The position numbers and the translations under genes are program-made. The notes under the pieces are model-generated. The model was not told where the DNA came from. It saw only the letters and a list, made by a program, of their open reading frames with translations, and ran no database searches. Of a stretch of DNA of 64,000 nucleotides, positions 16,807 through 24,735 are shown in pieces. Each line of letters opens with the position of its first letter. Within the stretch, counting starts at the first letter, position 1. Source of the DNA: Pseudorhodoplanes sp. (GTDB taxonomy: Bacteria; Pseudomonadota; Alphaproteobacteria; Rhizobiales; Xanthobacteraceae). The stretch is taken from assembly GCA_032027085.1 (NCBI GenBank), contig JAVSMS010000001.1:4689730-4753729 (forward strand), given 5' to 3'.

Positions 16807-18933
16807 TCAAGCCCGTCCTATAATTAGAGCGTCGAGTGCAATTGCTCCTTCGCCCTCTGGATAGACCACAAGCGGATTGACGTCGATCTCCTCGACCTCC
16901 GGATGTGCAGTAATAAAAGCGCCGAGCCGAGCGACCAGATCAGCGGCGGCGGCTATGTCCGCCGGTCTCATGCCACGGAACCCGGCTAGGAGCTTGGCGC
17001 CGCGCAGTTTCCGCAGTTCCGCAGCGATTCCCGCAGGCTCGAGATCCGCCGGGAAAAGGCGGGTGTCGCGCAGGGCTTCCGCCCAGATGCCGCCAAGACC
17101 GACGATCAGGGCCGGGCCCCAGTCCTTGTCGTTGCGGGCGCCGAGAATGAGCTCAATCCCCTTCGGCGCCATGGCCTCAACGAGAACCCCGTCAAGCTCA
17201 AAGCCTGGCTTGGCTTTGGCAATGTCAGTGCACAACTTCGCCCACCCAGCCGTGAGCGAAGCATTGTCGGCGATGCCGAGGACGACGCCACCGACGTCAC
17301 TCTTGTGTGACAGGGCGGCCGATTGCGCTTTCAGCACGACCGGGAAACCAATTGCCGCGGCGGCCTTGTGGGCGGCATCCAGGTCCTGAACAAAAATACC
17401 CTTAGGCACCGTGAATCCCGCCTCGGCCAGCAGACCCTTGGCGACATGTTCTGGAATTATGCCCGCAGGCAGAAGAGCGCAACCGGTGGGGGCAACCGCG
17501 CGCAGTTCGGGGGTAACCACGCGCGGCCTCGCATCGCTGTTGGCATATTGTACCACCCGCGACAAAGCCCGCAGCGCCCGCTCGGGCGAGCGGAAGAACG
17601 GCACCCCCAGGTCACGGAAGCCGCTGACGATCGCCGACGGCATCTCGGCATCGTCGCCAAGCATTGTGAAGATCACTGGCTTCGAGGGCGGATTGGTCGC
17701 GAACTGGTCAAGGATGGGCTGCATGCGCCGCTGTGTCTGTGCCGCATCCGTGCACATCGCGTTGATGACGAACCAGCCATAGCGGTCGTCGTGGAGCAGC
17801 GTTGTCACTGCTTTAGTGAAAAGCGTGGGCTGTCCCAACGCCTGTGCCGTGAGATCGAGGGGATTGCTTGGCTGGATCAGGCCTGGGGCGAATTCGCCGA
17901 GGGTAACCGAATCTGCCTGGGATAGTGCCGGCAAATCGATATCGAGTTGCTCGCAATAATCGAGGGCAAGTCCTTTGAAGATGCCCGACTCGGTAACGAC
18001 TGCTATTCCACCGCGTGGCGGCCGCGGAAAGCGCAACAGCACCTCGCTGACATCGATAATCTCTTCGATGGTGTCGACGACGATCGCACCCGCATGGGTG
18101 ACGAACGACCTCATCACTTGGTAGTCACCGCTCATCGCCGCCGTGTGCGTCTGCGCCGAGACACGCGCCGCCGCACTGCGGCCAGGATGGAGGACGACGA
18201 TCGGTTTGCCTGCCTCGCGTGCGCGCCGAGCAAGGTCGAGAAAGCGTCGTGGTTGTCGGAACTGCTCGACAATAAGAGTTAGAACCTGGGTCGAACGGCA
18301 GGCAATAAGGAATTCGACATAATCCTCAATACCGGTGACCGCTTCATTGCCGGTAGAGATGGCGTAGGAGAAAGGAACATCGTGAGCGTTCAGGGCAGCA
18401 CGCAATACACTCGCCATGGCGCCGCTCTGCGAAACGATTCCGATCCCGGAACGATCACCAAGTCGAAATGGTTTGGCGACACTGAAGGTCAGCGCCACGC
18501 TGTCGACATTGTTAACAAGGCCGAGACAGTTCGGCCCCTCAATCAACATGCCGTGCGTGCGCGCGATCGCAGCGATCTCGTCTTGAAGAGCGCGGCCTTT
18601 CGCGCCCGCTTCGGCGAAGCCCCCAGTGAAAATGATTGCTCCGCCGACGCCGCGCGCAGCGCAGCCAGCGACGGCTTCGCGCATACCAGACTGTGGAATG
18701 GCAAAGATGGCGCAATCCACACCGTAGGGCAACTCGCTCGTGTTGCGCAGGCACGGACGGCCATCGATCTCGGCGTGATTCGGATTGATGAGGTGAACAT
18801 CGCCCTTGAAGCCGCAACGCTTGAGATTGGCGAGCACTCCTGCGCCGAGCGAACCCGGCGAGGAGGACGCCCCAACGACTGCGACCGACTTTGGTCGCAA
18901 CAATCGCTCCATGGCTGAACGCGCCGTTGACAT
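16807..18933 (-). CDS. ADP-forming acyl-CoA synthetase (acetate--CoA ligase family)
   Basis: A 708-residue fused alpha/beta synthetase that converts an acid, CoA and ATP into acyl-CoA, ADP and phosphate. The N-terminal CoA-binding domain starts RLLRPKSVAVVGASSSPGSL. Two ligase/flavodoxin-like domains follow, with the phosphohistidine region THTAAMSGDYQVMRSF near residue 260. The C-terminal ATP-grasp domain reads GFPVVLKAQSAALSHKSDVG, then LGARNDKDWGPALIVGLGGI. It starts 12 bases after the hydratase gene and is the last gene of the GntR-controlled operon. Likely role: CoA activation of an aromatic or phenylpropanoid acid. Its 3' end is partly duplicated at 7297-7414. Confidence 0.92.
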   Translation of the reverse strand: MSTARSAMERLLRPKSVAVVGASSSPGSLGAGVLANLKRCGFKGDVHLINPNHAEIDGRPCLRNTSELPYGVDCAIFAIPQSGMREAVAGCAARGVGGAIIFTGGFAEAGAKGRALQDEIAAIARTHGMLIEGPNCLGLVNNVDSVALTFSVAKPFRLGDRSGIGIVSQSGAMASVLRAALNAHDVPFSYAISTGNEAVTGIEDYVEFLIACRSTQVLTLIVEQFRQPRRFLDLARRAREAGKPIVVLHPGRSAAARVSAQTHTAAMSGDYQVMRSFVTHAGAIVVDTIEEIIDVSEVLLRFPRPPRGGIAVVTESGIFKGLALDYCEQLDIDLPALSQADSVTLGEFAPGLIQPSNPLDLTAQALGQPTLFTKAVTTLLHDDRYGWFVINAMCTDAAQTQRRMQPILDQFATNPPSKPVIFTMLGDDAEMPSAIVSGFRDLGVPFFRSPERALRALSRVVQYANSDARPRVVTPELRAVAPTGCALLPAGIIPEHVAKGLLAEAGFTVPKGIFVQDLDAAHKAAAAIGFPVVLKAQSAALSHKSDVGGVVLGIADNASLTAGWAKLCTDIAKAKPGFELDGVLVEAMAPKGIELILGARNDKDWGPALIVGLGGIWAEALRDTRLFPADLEPAGIAAELRKLRGAKLLAGFRGMRPADIAAAADLVARLGAFITAHPEVEEIDVNPLVVYPEGEGAIALDALIIGRA

Positions 18934-18945
18934 GGCCCAAACTCG

Positions 18946-19794
18946 CTATTCGGCTTCTCGTCGATAGCCGCCCAATCCAGGTCGAAAGCTCTTGTCGTCG
19001 AGAAATTGCTTTAGACCCTTGGCGCGTCCTTGCTCGCGGTCGTAAAGACGTGTCTGTCCCTGCTTGGCAGCCAGGTACTCGTCCGACATATCCCAAGGCA
19101 TATTCTGGACATGGCGCACCGCGGTTTTACACGCGCGGAGTACGTCCGGATTCTTGCCGAGCAACTCCTTGGCAAGCGCGCGGGTATGCTCGCGCAGCTT
19201 TGCCAGCGGCACCGCCTCATTGACAAGTCCCATCTCTGCCGCCTTGCGGCCGTCGAAGGTCCGGCCGGTCGTCACATACATCATGACGTCGCGCAGGTTC
19301 ATCGTCGCGACGAGGGCGCGCGTAACGTTGCCGGCGGGAATGATGCCCCAATTGATCTCCGATACGCCGAACTGCGCCTCCTCAGCGGCGATGGCGAGGT
19401 CGCAGCTGACAAGCGGCGTGAAGGCGCCACCAAAGCACCAGCCGTTGACCATTGCGATGGTCGGCTTGGGGAAATTCATCAGCATGCGATTCTGCCATTG
19501 CACCGCCTGGCGACGGATCTTTGTCTGGTGGACGTACGGCAGATGGTCGGACTCGCGGAAAAACTCTTTGAGGTCCATGCCGGCAGAAAAGGATTCGCCG
19601 GCGCCAGTGAGAACGAGGACGCCGACTGCATCCTCGCTTTCCAGCGCGTCAAGGATCTCGATCATCTCCTGGTTCAGAGCCGGACTCATGCAGTTGCGCT
19701 TATCCGGACGATTAAGGGTAACCCACGCGATGCCCTCATCGATCTGCACAAGAACATTTTTCCAATCGCCGTATTTCTGCATCTTTTCGATCAT
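18946..19794 (-). CDS. Hydroxycinnamoyl-CoA hydratase/lyase homologue (crotonase fold)
   Basis: A 282-residue protein from ATG 19794, preceded by a purine-rich GGGAGACGACG; the frame extends upstream to 19851. The whole length resembles p-hydroxycinnamoyl-CoA hydratase/lyase (feruloyl-CoA to vanillin): FSAGMDLKEFF, NGWCFGGAFTPLVSCD, FGVSEINWGIIP, KAAEMGLVNEAVPL and GLKQFLDDKSFRPGL. Oxyanion-hole glycines and the catalytic Glu (E146) are kept. Against the P. fluorescens enzyme as I recall it, Tyr75 is Phe78, Ser123 is Thr126 and Tyr239 is Ala242. The phenol-hydroxyl contacts are therefore lost. It is probably a hydratase or hydratase/lyase for a different cinnamoyl-type CoA ester. Operon mates are two acyl-CoA dehydrogenases and a CoA ligase. 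Confidence 0.9.
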   Translation of the reverse strand: MIEKMQKYGDWKNVLVQIDEGIAWVTLNRPDKRNCMSPALNQEMIEILDALESEDAVGVLVLTGAGESFSAGMDLKEFFRESDHLPYVHQTKIRRQAVQWQNRMLMNFPKPTIAMVNGWCFGGAFTPLVSCDLAIAAEEAQFGVSEINWGIIPAGNVTRALVATMNLRDVMMYVTTGRTFDGRKAAEMGLVNEAVPLAKLREHTRALAKELLGKNPDVLRACKTAVRHVQNMPWDMSDEYLAAKQGQTRLYDREQGRAKGLKQFLDDKSFRPGLGGYRREAE

Positions 19795-19854
19795 CGTCGT
19801 CTCCCTGATTTTGCTGAAGTTAATGCGCATGACCTGCGTCATGCGACGCATTGG

Positions 19855-20922
19855 TTAGATCTCCGCACGCTCGTGCGCCTCGGCCCACACTCTTCGTGCG
19901 GCAGCAACACCGCCGTCGGCGGCGACGAGTGCCATGGCGCGGCGATGGTAGAGACCGATGTCATGTTCGTCGGTGAATCCGATGGCACCGTGAAGCTGGA
20001 TTGCCTCGTGCGTGACCCGCATGGCCGCGTTGGATACGTACGCCTTGGCGGCGGCGGCGGCCCTGGTCTGACGTGCGGTGCCCACCGCGCGGACCGCTTC
20101 GCGCACGAGGGAACGGCTCGAGGCGACATCGACATGGGCCGAAGCGGCGCGGTGCTGGACCGCCTGGAACGAGCCGATAGGCACGCCGAACTGCACGCGC
20201 GTCTTCAGATAGTCAACGGTGATCGCCAGGACACGGTCCATCAGGCCGACCAGAATGGCGGCGCGGCACAAGCGCGCGATGTCGGCGGCGTCGCGCAGGA
20301 CCGTTTCCGCGGCCGAGCCCCGTGCGAGCACGCGCAGGGCAGTGATATTGACGTCATCGAAGAGAAGATGGCCAGCGCTGCCGCCGTCGACCGTGCGGAC
20401 CGTCGCGATTGTGAAGCCGGCAACTCCCGGCGCGGCCGCAAGCAGCATCGATTCGTTGTCCAGTTGGGCGCCGATTAGGAAGGTATTGGCGAGATGCAGA
20501 TCTGCATGGGTGCCCGTGCGACCGCTGAGGCGATCGCACTGAACGGAAAGCTCTACCAAGGGCGCAATGAATGGAATGTCGTGGCCGGCCATGATGCGGT
20601 TGCGTAACGCGCGTGCTTCATCGCTGTTGAGAGCCGCAATGGCGGACACGGCGGCAAGAGTAAGCGGCACGGGCTCGGGCGCAAGGGCGGCGCCCATGGC
20701 CTCGAGCAGCTCGATAGTATCGGTCATCGTGAAACCGCAGCCGCCGTCCGCCTCCGGAACGAGCATGCCGAACCAGCCGAGCGCCGCCATCTCGTCCCAC
20801 ACGGCGCGGTCGAGGACCGGATGTTCACGCCGCTGACGCGCGCGACCTATGCCGCCAGCGTTTTCGAACAGCGCGCGCGCGCCATCGCCAACCAGACGCG
20901 CACTTTCATTGTGCTCAAGCAC
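19855..20922 (-). CDS. Acyl-CoA dehydrogenase, shorter subunit
   Basis: A 355-residue protein from GTG 20922, with GGGGAGGA just upstream. The longer frame to 21093 overlaps the preceding gene and is unlikely. It has the dehydrogenase fold: an N-terminal helical domain (WDEMAALGWFGMLVPEADGG), a degenerate middle barrel and a C-terminal domain (RVQFGVPIGSFQAVQHRAAS; EAIQLHGAIGFTDEHDIGLY). It overlaps the larger dehydrogenase gene by 8 bp. Such adjacent pairs often form heterotetrameric flavoenzymes that desaturate bulky acyl-CoA side chains. Confidence 0.9.
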   Translation of the reverse strand: MLEHNESARLVGDGARALFENAGGIGRARQRREHPVLDRAVWDEMAALGWFGMLVPEADGGCGFTMTDTIELLEAMGAALAPEPVPLTLAAVSAIAALNSDEARALRNRIMAGHDIPFIAPLVELSVQCDRLSGRTGTHADLHLANTFLIGAQLDNESMLLAAAPGVAGFTIATVRTVDGGSAGHLLFDDVNITALRVLARGSAAETVLRDAADIARLCRAAILVGLMDRVLAITVDYLKTRVQFGVPIGSFQAVQHRAASAHVDVASSRSLVREAVRAVGTARQTRAAAAAKAYVSNAAMRVTHEAIQLHGAIGFTDEHDIGLYHRRAMALVAADGGVAAARRVWAEAHERAEI

Positions 20923-22078
20923 GGGTTCCTCCCCGCGGCAACTGCAGGACGCGTGAGGCGATGAGCGAGCGCTGGATCTCATTGGTCCCGCCCAAGATCG
21001 ACAGCCGGCGCGCCTGCAGCGGCAGTCCACTGAAATCGACCTGACGTCCGTCGTAGGGGACGGAGTGCTCGACTGCGGCGAGCGGGCCGGCAAGCTCCTG
21101 CATCGCTTCGGTGATACGCTGCGTCACCTCGGTCCCGATGATCTTGATGAACGAGCTGTCGGCGCTCGCGACATTGCTGTCGTCAACGGTCTCCATCAGA
21201 TCTAGATAGGAGGCGGACACCGCCTCGGCCTCGATCTCCAACGCGGCGAGCCTGTCACGCACGCCGAGATCGCGATCGATACCGGTATAGGCGGCGAGCC
21301 GACGCAGGCGCCACAAGGCCTTGAGGGCAAAGCTTGGATTGGAGCCGCGCAGCCGTTCCTCGTTGAGGAGTTCGGTCGCCACCGCCCAGCCCTGGCCGAT
21401 ACCCAAGACGACATTCTCGATCGGTACGCGGACGTTGTCGAAGAAGATTTCGGCGAGCTCGTCTTCGCCCGCAATGGTCTTGATAGGGCGCCGGGTGATG
21501 CCCGGCGATGCCATGTCGATGAGGACGAACGTGATGGCGTTGCGACGCAGCTCAGGCGCACTGGTGCGCACTAGGGCAAACATCCAATGGGCGTAATGGC
21601 CCCAGGTGGTCCAGATCTTGGAGCCGTTGATGACGAGGTGATCGCCGTCGACGACCGCGCGCGTGCGCAAGCCGGCAAGATCGGAGCCAGCACCCGGCTC
21701 GGAATAGCCTTGGCACCAGATCACTTTGCCATCGAGGATCGGCGGCAGATGGCGACGCTTCTGATCCTCGCTGCCAAAGCGAATGAGGATAGGGCCGATA
21801 TGGTTGATGCCCTGCAGCGAGATCTCGGGGACGCCGGCACGGGCCTGTTCCTCATACAGAATCAGCTGCTGCACCGGCGTCAGTTCACTACCGCCATAGG
21901 CACGTGGCCAATGCGGAACGAGCCAGCCCTTTGCGTGCAGCCGACGGCACCAGTTCAGCATTCTTTCCGGATCGGGGCGTCCCGGCAGATCGCGCAGGGA
22001 GGGGTCAAGGTTCTGCGCCAGCCAGACGCGGGCATCCATGCGGAAGGCGTGGTCCGCGCCGGTTTCCTCTCGCAGCAT
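20915..22078 (-). CDS. Acyl-CoA dehydrogenase, longer subunit
   Basis: A 387-residue protein from ATG 22078, with AAAGAGGGA upstream. Typical motifs are all present: GWLVPHWPRAYGGSEL, the FAD/substrate segment GYSEPGAGSDLAGL and INGSKIWTTWGHYAHWM, and the C-terminal RLSILGGTNEIQRSLIASRV. It should oxidise an acyl-CoA to the enoyl-CoA, passing electrons to ETF. It is the first structural gene of the operon and lies 78 bases after gntR. That gap carries a 32-bp palindromic operator. Confidence 0.93.
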   Translation of the reverse strand: MLREETGADHAFRMDARVWLAQNLDPSLRDLPGRPDPERMLNWCRRLHAKGWLVPHWPRAYGGSELTPVQQLILYEEQARAGVPEISLQGINHIGPILIRFGSEDQKRRHLPPILDGKVIWCQGYSEPGAGSDLAGLRTRAVVDGDHLVINGSKIWTTWGHYAHWMFALVRTSAPELRRNAITFVLIDMASPGITRRPIKTIAGEDELAEIFFDNVRVPIENVVLGIGQGWAVATELLNEERLRGSNPSFALKALWRLRRLAAYTGIDRDLGVRDRLAALEIEAEAVSASYLDLMETVDDSNVASADSSFIKIIGTEVTQRITEAMQELAGPLAAVEHSVPYDGRQVDFSGLPLQARRLSILGGTNEIQRSLIASRVLQLPRGGTRA

Positions 22079-22095
22079 TCTTCCCTCTTTACGGA

Positions 22096-22127
22096 GCGAT
22101 ATTGCATCCAATTGGATACAATATCGC
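22096..22127. promoter_or_regulatory. 32-bp near-perfect palindrome, GntR operator for the dehydrogenase operon
   Basis: The arms GCGATATTG (22096-22104) and CAATATCGC (22119-22127) flank ATCCAATTGGAT (22106-22117). Only one base pair of the 32 bp breaks symmetry. The ATCCAATTGGAT core recurs upstream of gntR at 22891-22902. It lies 18 bases before the first dehydrogenase gene. Confidence 0.85.
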
Positions 22128-22155
22128 AACTCTTGCTGTTAATCTTGGACGGCGC

Positions 22156-22869
22156 TCATGCGCACATCAGCCGGACGAGGCGGTCCGGCGGGACCGCCTC
22201 GTTAATCTTTCCAAGGTTCTGGCGCGCCGTATAAGCGTGCTCGCGCATGGCCGCTTCGGCCCGCGCGCCCTCCCCCGCCTCGATCGCCTCCAAGATGGCG
22301 TGATGCTGGAAATGCAGGAAGCTCAGCAGGCGAAAGCCCTTGCCGATGGCTTTGGTGCGATTGAAAACCAACGAATGCGCCGAGGTGAAGGGGACCGCGT
22401 CGTTCAGCGTAAGCGCCCGCTTGAGCGGCTGGTTGTCAGTATTGTCGACGATGAGCGCATGGAACCGCGCGTTCATGTCAACATAGCGCTCGAAATCGGT
22501 CGCCACGTCGAACGTATCCTGGGCGAAAATCTCGTCACCCTCCTCCAGGCAGGCGCGCAGTTGGCGCGCGACGTCGCGCGGCAGGCCCTTCTCCGCGAGC
22601 AGCCGCGCAGCGAAGCCTTCCAGTAGACCGCGCACCTCGAAGGCGTCGCTGATCTGCCTTGGGGTGAACGTGGTGACTGTGTAGCCACCGGCCGGCCAGA
22701 CGGTCAGCAAGCCCTCACGCTCCAAGGCGCCGAACGCAACGCGCACCGGGGTACGCGAGACGCCCAACTTCTCGGCAACGGACAACTCGGTGATCCGTTC
22801 GCCCGCGCCGTATTCGCCGCGCAAAATCATGCGGCGAAGCTCGTGGATGACGCGGGATTGCTCTGACAT
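22156..22869 (-). CDS. GntR-family (FadR/FCD type) transcriptional regulator
   Basis: A 237-residue protein from ATG 22869, with AAGGAGGAG upstream. The N-terminal winged helix reads VIHELRRMILRGEYGAGERI, then LSVAEKLGVSRTPVRVAFGA. The C-terminal FCD helical effector domain (about 85-225) keeps the metal/ligand pattern: D..R at about 148, a central H and a late H in REHAYTAR. It is the first gene of the minus-strand cluster and is divergent from the TctC binding protein. Matching ATCCAATTGGAT palindromes lie before gntR and before the dehydrogenase operon, so autoregulation plus operon repression relieved by an acyl or aromatic ligand is likely. Confidence 0.92.
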   Translation of the reverse strand: MSEQSRVIHELRRMILRGEYGAGERITELSVAEKLGVSRTPVRVAFGALEREGLLTVWPAGGYTVTTFTPRQISDAFEVRGLLEGFAARLLAEKGLPRDVARQLRACLEEGDEIFAQDTFDVATDFERYVDMNARFHALIVDNTDNQPLKRALTLNDAVPFTSAHSLVFNRTKAIGKGFRLLSFLHFQHHAILEAIEAGEGARAEAAMREHAYTARQNLGKINEAVPPDRLVRLMCA

Positions 22870-22885
22870 CGATCTCCTCCTTGAC

Positions 22886-22908
22886 ATTGGATCCAATTGG
22901 ATACCAAA
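22886..22908. promoter_or_regulatory. GntR autoregulatory operator
   Basis: The same 12-bp core ATCCAATTGGAT (22891-22902) sits inside imperfect TTGG/CCAA flanks, 22 bases upstream of the gntR start and over its likely promoter. A half-site-like TATCCATTA lies near 22921, toward the divergent tctC gene. Confidence 0.8.
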
Positions 22909-23110
22909 TAGTGAAGTTAGTATCCATTAGCAAGTGGGATGATCAAGACAGCCATACGACCACGCCGCGGGCGATGCGCGGCCCTGGCGCCGCCCGCCCT
23001 GAATGAATCCGTTCACGAGGGTCGTGCGCGGGCAACGGGGCGACTGCAAAAAGCGGTCTCCCGTCTTTGCCAGGAGCGACACAAAACAAACAACTAGGGA
23101 GGAGGAAGAG

Positions 23111-24094
23111 ATGCTCGGGGATATGTCCAGGCGATCATGCCTTAGCGCGATGGTCGGTTTCGCATTGCTGCCGCGAACTCCGGCTTCGGCCCAGGCCTAT
23201 CCAAAAAAACCTATCCAGATCATCGTCCCATTTCCGGCCGGCGGCCCGACCGACGTGATTGCCCGGCGGGTTGCCGACAAACTGCAGCAGAGCCTGGGTA
23301 AGCCGATTATCGTTGATAATCGGCCGGGCGGTGCCACGATGATCGGTGCCAACGCCGTCATCAAGTCCGAGCCGGACGGCCACACGCTGCTGTGCGGCAC
23401 CACAAGTACCTTTGCAGTGGTGCCGAACCTCTACAAGAAGCGTGATTTCCATCCAAGAGCGACACTCACCCCGGTGATCTTGGCGGCCGAGACACCGACC
23501 GTCTGGGTGGTCAGCGGCAAGATCGAAGTCAATAGCGCTTCCGAATTCCTAGCTTATGCCAAGGCAAACACAGGGCAGCTCGGATTTGCCTCTGTTGGGA
23601 TCGGCACGACCCCCCATCTCCTGGGCGAACTCTTCAAGACGGAAGCCCAAATCGACCTTCAGCACATTCCGTACAAGGGCAGCGCTCCGGCCATGACCGA
23701 CATGATCGCCGGTCGCGTGTCAATGATGTTCGACCAGTTGGGATTCGTAGCGCCGTTCGTCAGGAGCGGGCAGGTGAAGGCGCTCGCCATCGTTGCTCCT
23801 AGGCGCTATGCCGAACTGCCCCATACGCCGACCATTGGAGAGGTTGGCTTCCCGTTGCTGGCAAAAACGATCTGGACTGCGTTCGCCGCGCCTGCCGGAA
23901 CGCCGCCCGAAATTGTCGCATTGCTCAATCGCGAGATCAACAGCGCGCTGCAGGCCGCGGACGTGAGGGCATTGTTGAAGCAGACAGGGACATTCGTGGT
24001 CGGCGGATCGGTCGAGCACTTGCGTGAGGTATGGAACAGCGACGAAAACTTCTGGCGCGACGCGGTAGCAAAGGCCAACGTCCAGCTCGAATGA
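23111..24094 (+). CDS. TctC/Bug-type periplasmic solute-binding protein
   Basis: A 327-residue protein from ATG 23111, with GGGAGGAGGAAGAG just upstream. It has a twin-Arg-like signal (MSRRSCLSAMVGFALLPRTP, cleavage near ASA-QA). The Bug fold reads PIQIIVPFPAGGPTDVIARR, then VDNRPGGATMIGANAVIKSE, PDGHTLLCGTTSTFAV, HIPYKGSAPAMTDMIAGRVS and FAAPAGTPPEIVALLNREIN. It captures an aromatic or aliphatic carboxylate. No TctA/TctB membrane genes are nearby, so it must use a transporter encoded elsewhere, as is common for Bug proteins. It is divergent from gntR and probably under the same control. Confidence 0.93.
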   Translation: MLGDMSRRSCLSAMVGFALLPRTPASAQAYPKKPIQIIVPFPAGGPTDVIARRVADKLQQSLGKPIIVDNRPGGATMIGANAVIKSEPDGHTLLCGTTSTFAVVPNLYKKRDFHPRATLTPVILAAETPTVWVVSGKIEVNSASEFLAYAKANTGQLGFASVGIGTTPHLLGELFKTEAQIDLQHIPYKGSAPAMTDMIAGRVSMMFDQLGFVAPFVRSGQVKALAIVAPRRYAELPHTPTIGEVGFPLLAKTIWTAFAAPAGTPPEIVALLNREINSALQAADVRALLKQTGTFVVGGSVEHLREVWNSDENFWRDAVAKANVQLE

Positions 24095-24189
24095 AACGGC
24101 GCCGCGGTTTCTGCCCGATGCGCCCTCGTCCATTCTGTCCGAACTGGACTGCACCGGGTTTCATTGACACTAAGTTAAGGTGTTTAATG

Positions 24190-24728
24190 GAATAGGAGGC
24201 CGCGCCGATCCGCCGCTATGAGTGCGACAAGCCTGGCGAGATGATCCACATCGACATCAAGAAGCTCGGCCGGTTCAACCGGATCGGCCATCGCATCACT
24301 GGCGACCGACAAGGCGTCGCAATGCCGGTGCGGGTTGGGAGTTCGTCCATGTCGCCATCGACGATCATTCGCGCGTTGCCTTCGCCAGGGTCATGCCGAG
24401 CGAGAAAAAGCGCAGCGCCATCATGTTCTCCAACGCTGCGCTCGCCTACTACGAAAGCCTCGGCATCAAGGTCGAGCGCGTCATGACCGACAACGGTGCC
24501 TGCTACAAGTCCTTCGCCTTCCGCAGAGCCTGCAAGCGGTTCGGGCTACGCCACATCAGAACCCGGCCCTGCACGCCGAAGACCAACGGCAAGGCCGTGC
24601 GCTTCATCCAGAGCAGCTTGCGCGAATGGGCCTACGCACAGGCCTATCGCAACTCACAGCAGCAAAAGGCCGAATTGCCGCGCTCGCTGCATCGATACAA
24701 CTGGGGCCCGGCGACTTCTGGACGGTAA
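24190..24728 (+). pseudogene. IS481-family transposase remnant
   Basis: Segments PGEMIHIDIKKLGRFNRIGH (first frame) and, after a frameshift near 24325, WEFVHVAIDDHSRVAFARVM, YYESLGIKVERVMTDNGACY, LRHIRTRPCTPKTNGKA and LREWAYAQAYRNSQQQKAEL match IS481 transposases. The 5' end is missing and the 3' end stops seven bases before the monooxygenase gene. It may have supplied that gene's promoter. Confidence 0.88.
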
Positions 24729-24735
24729 TGAGATT

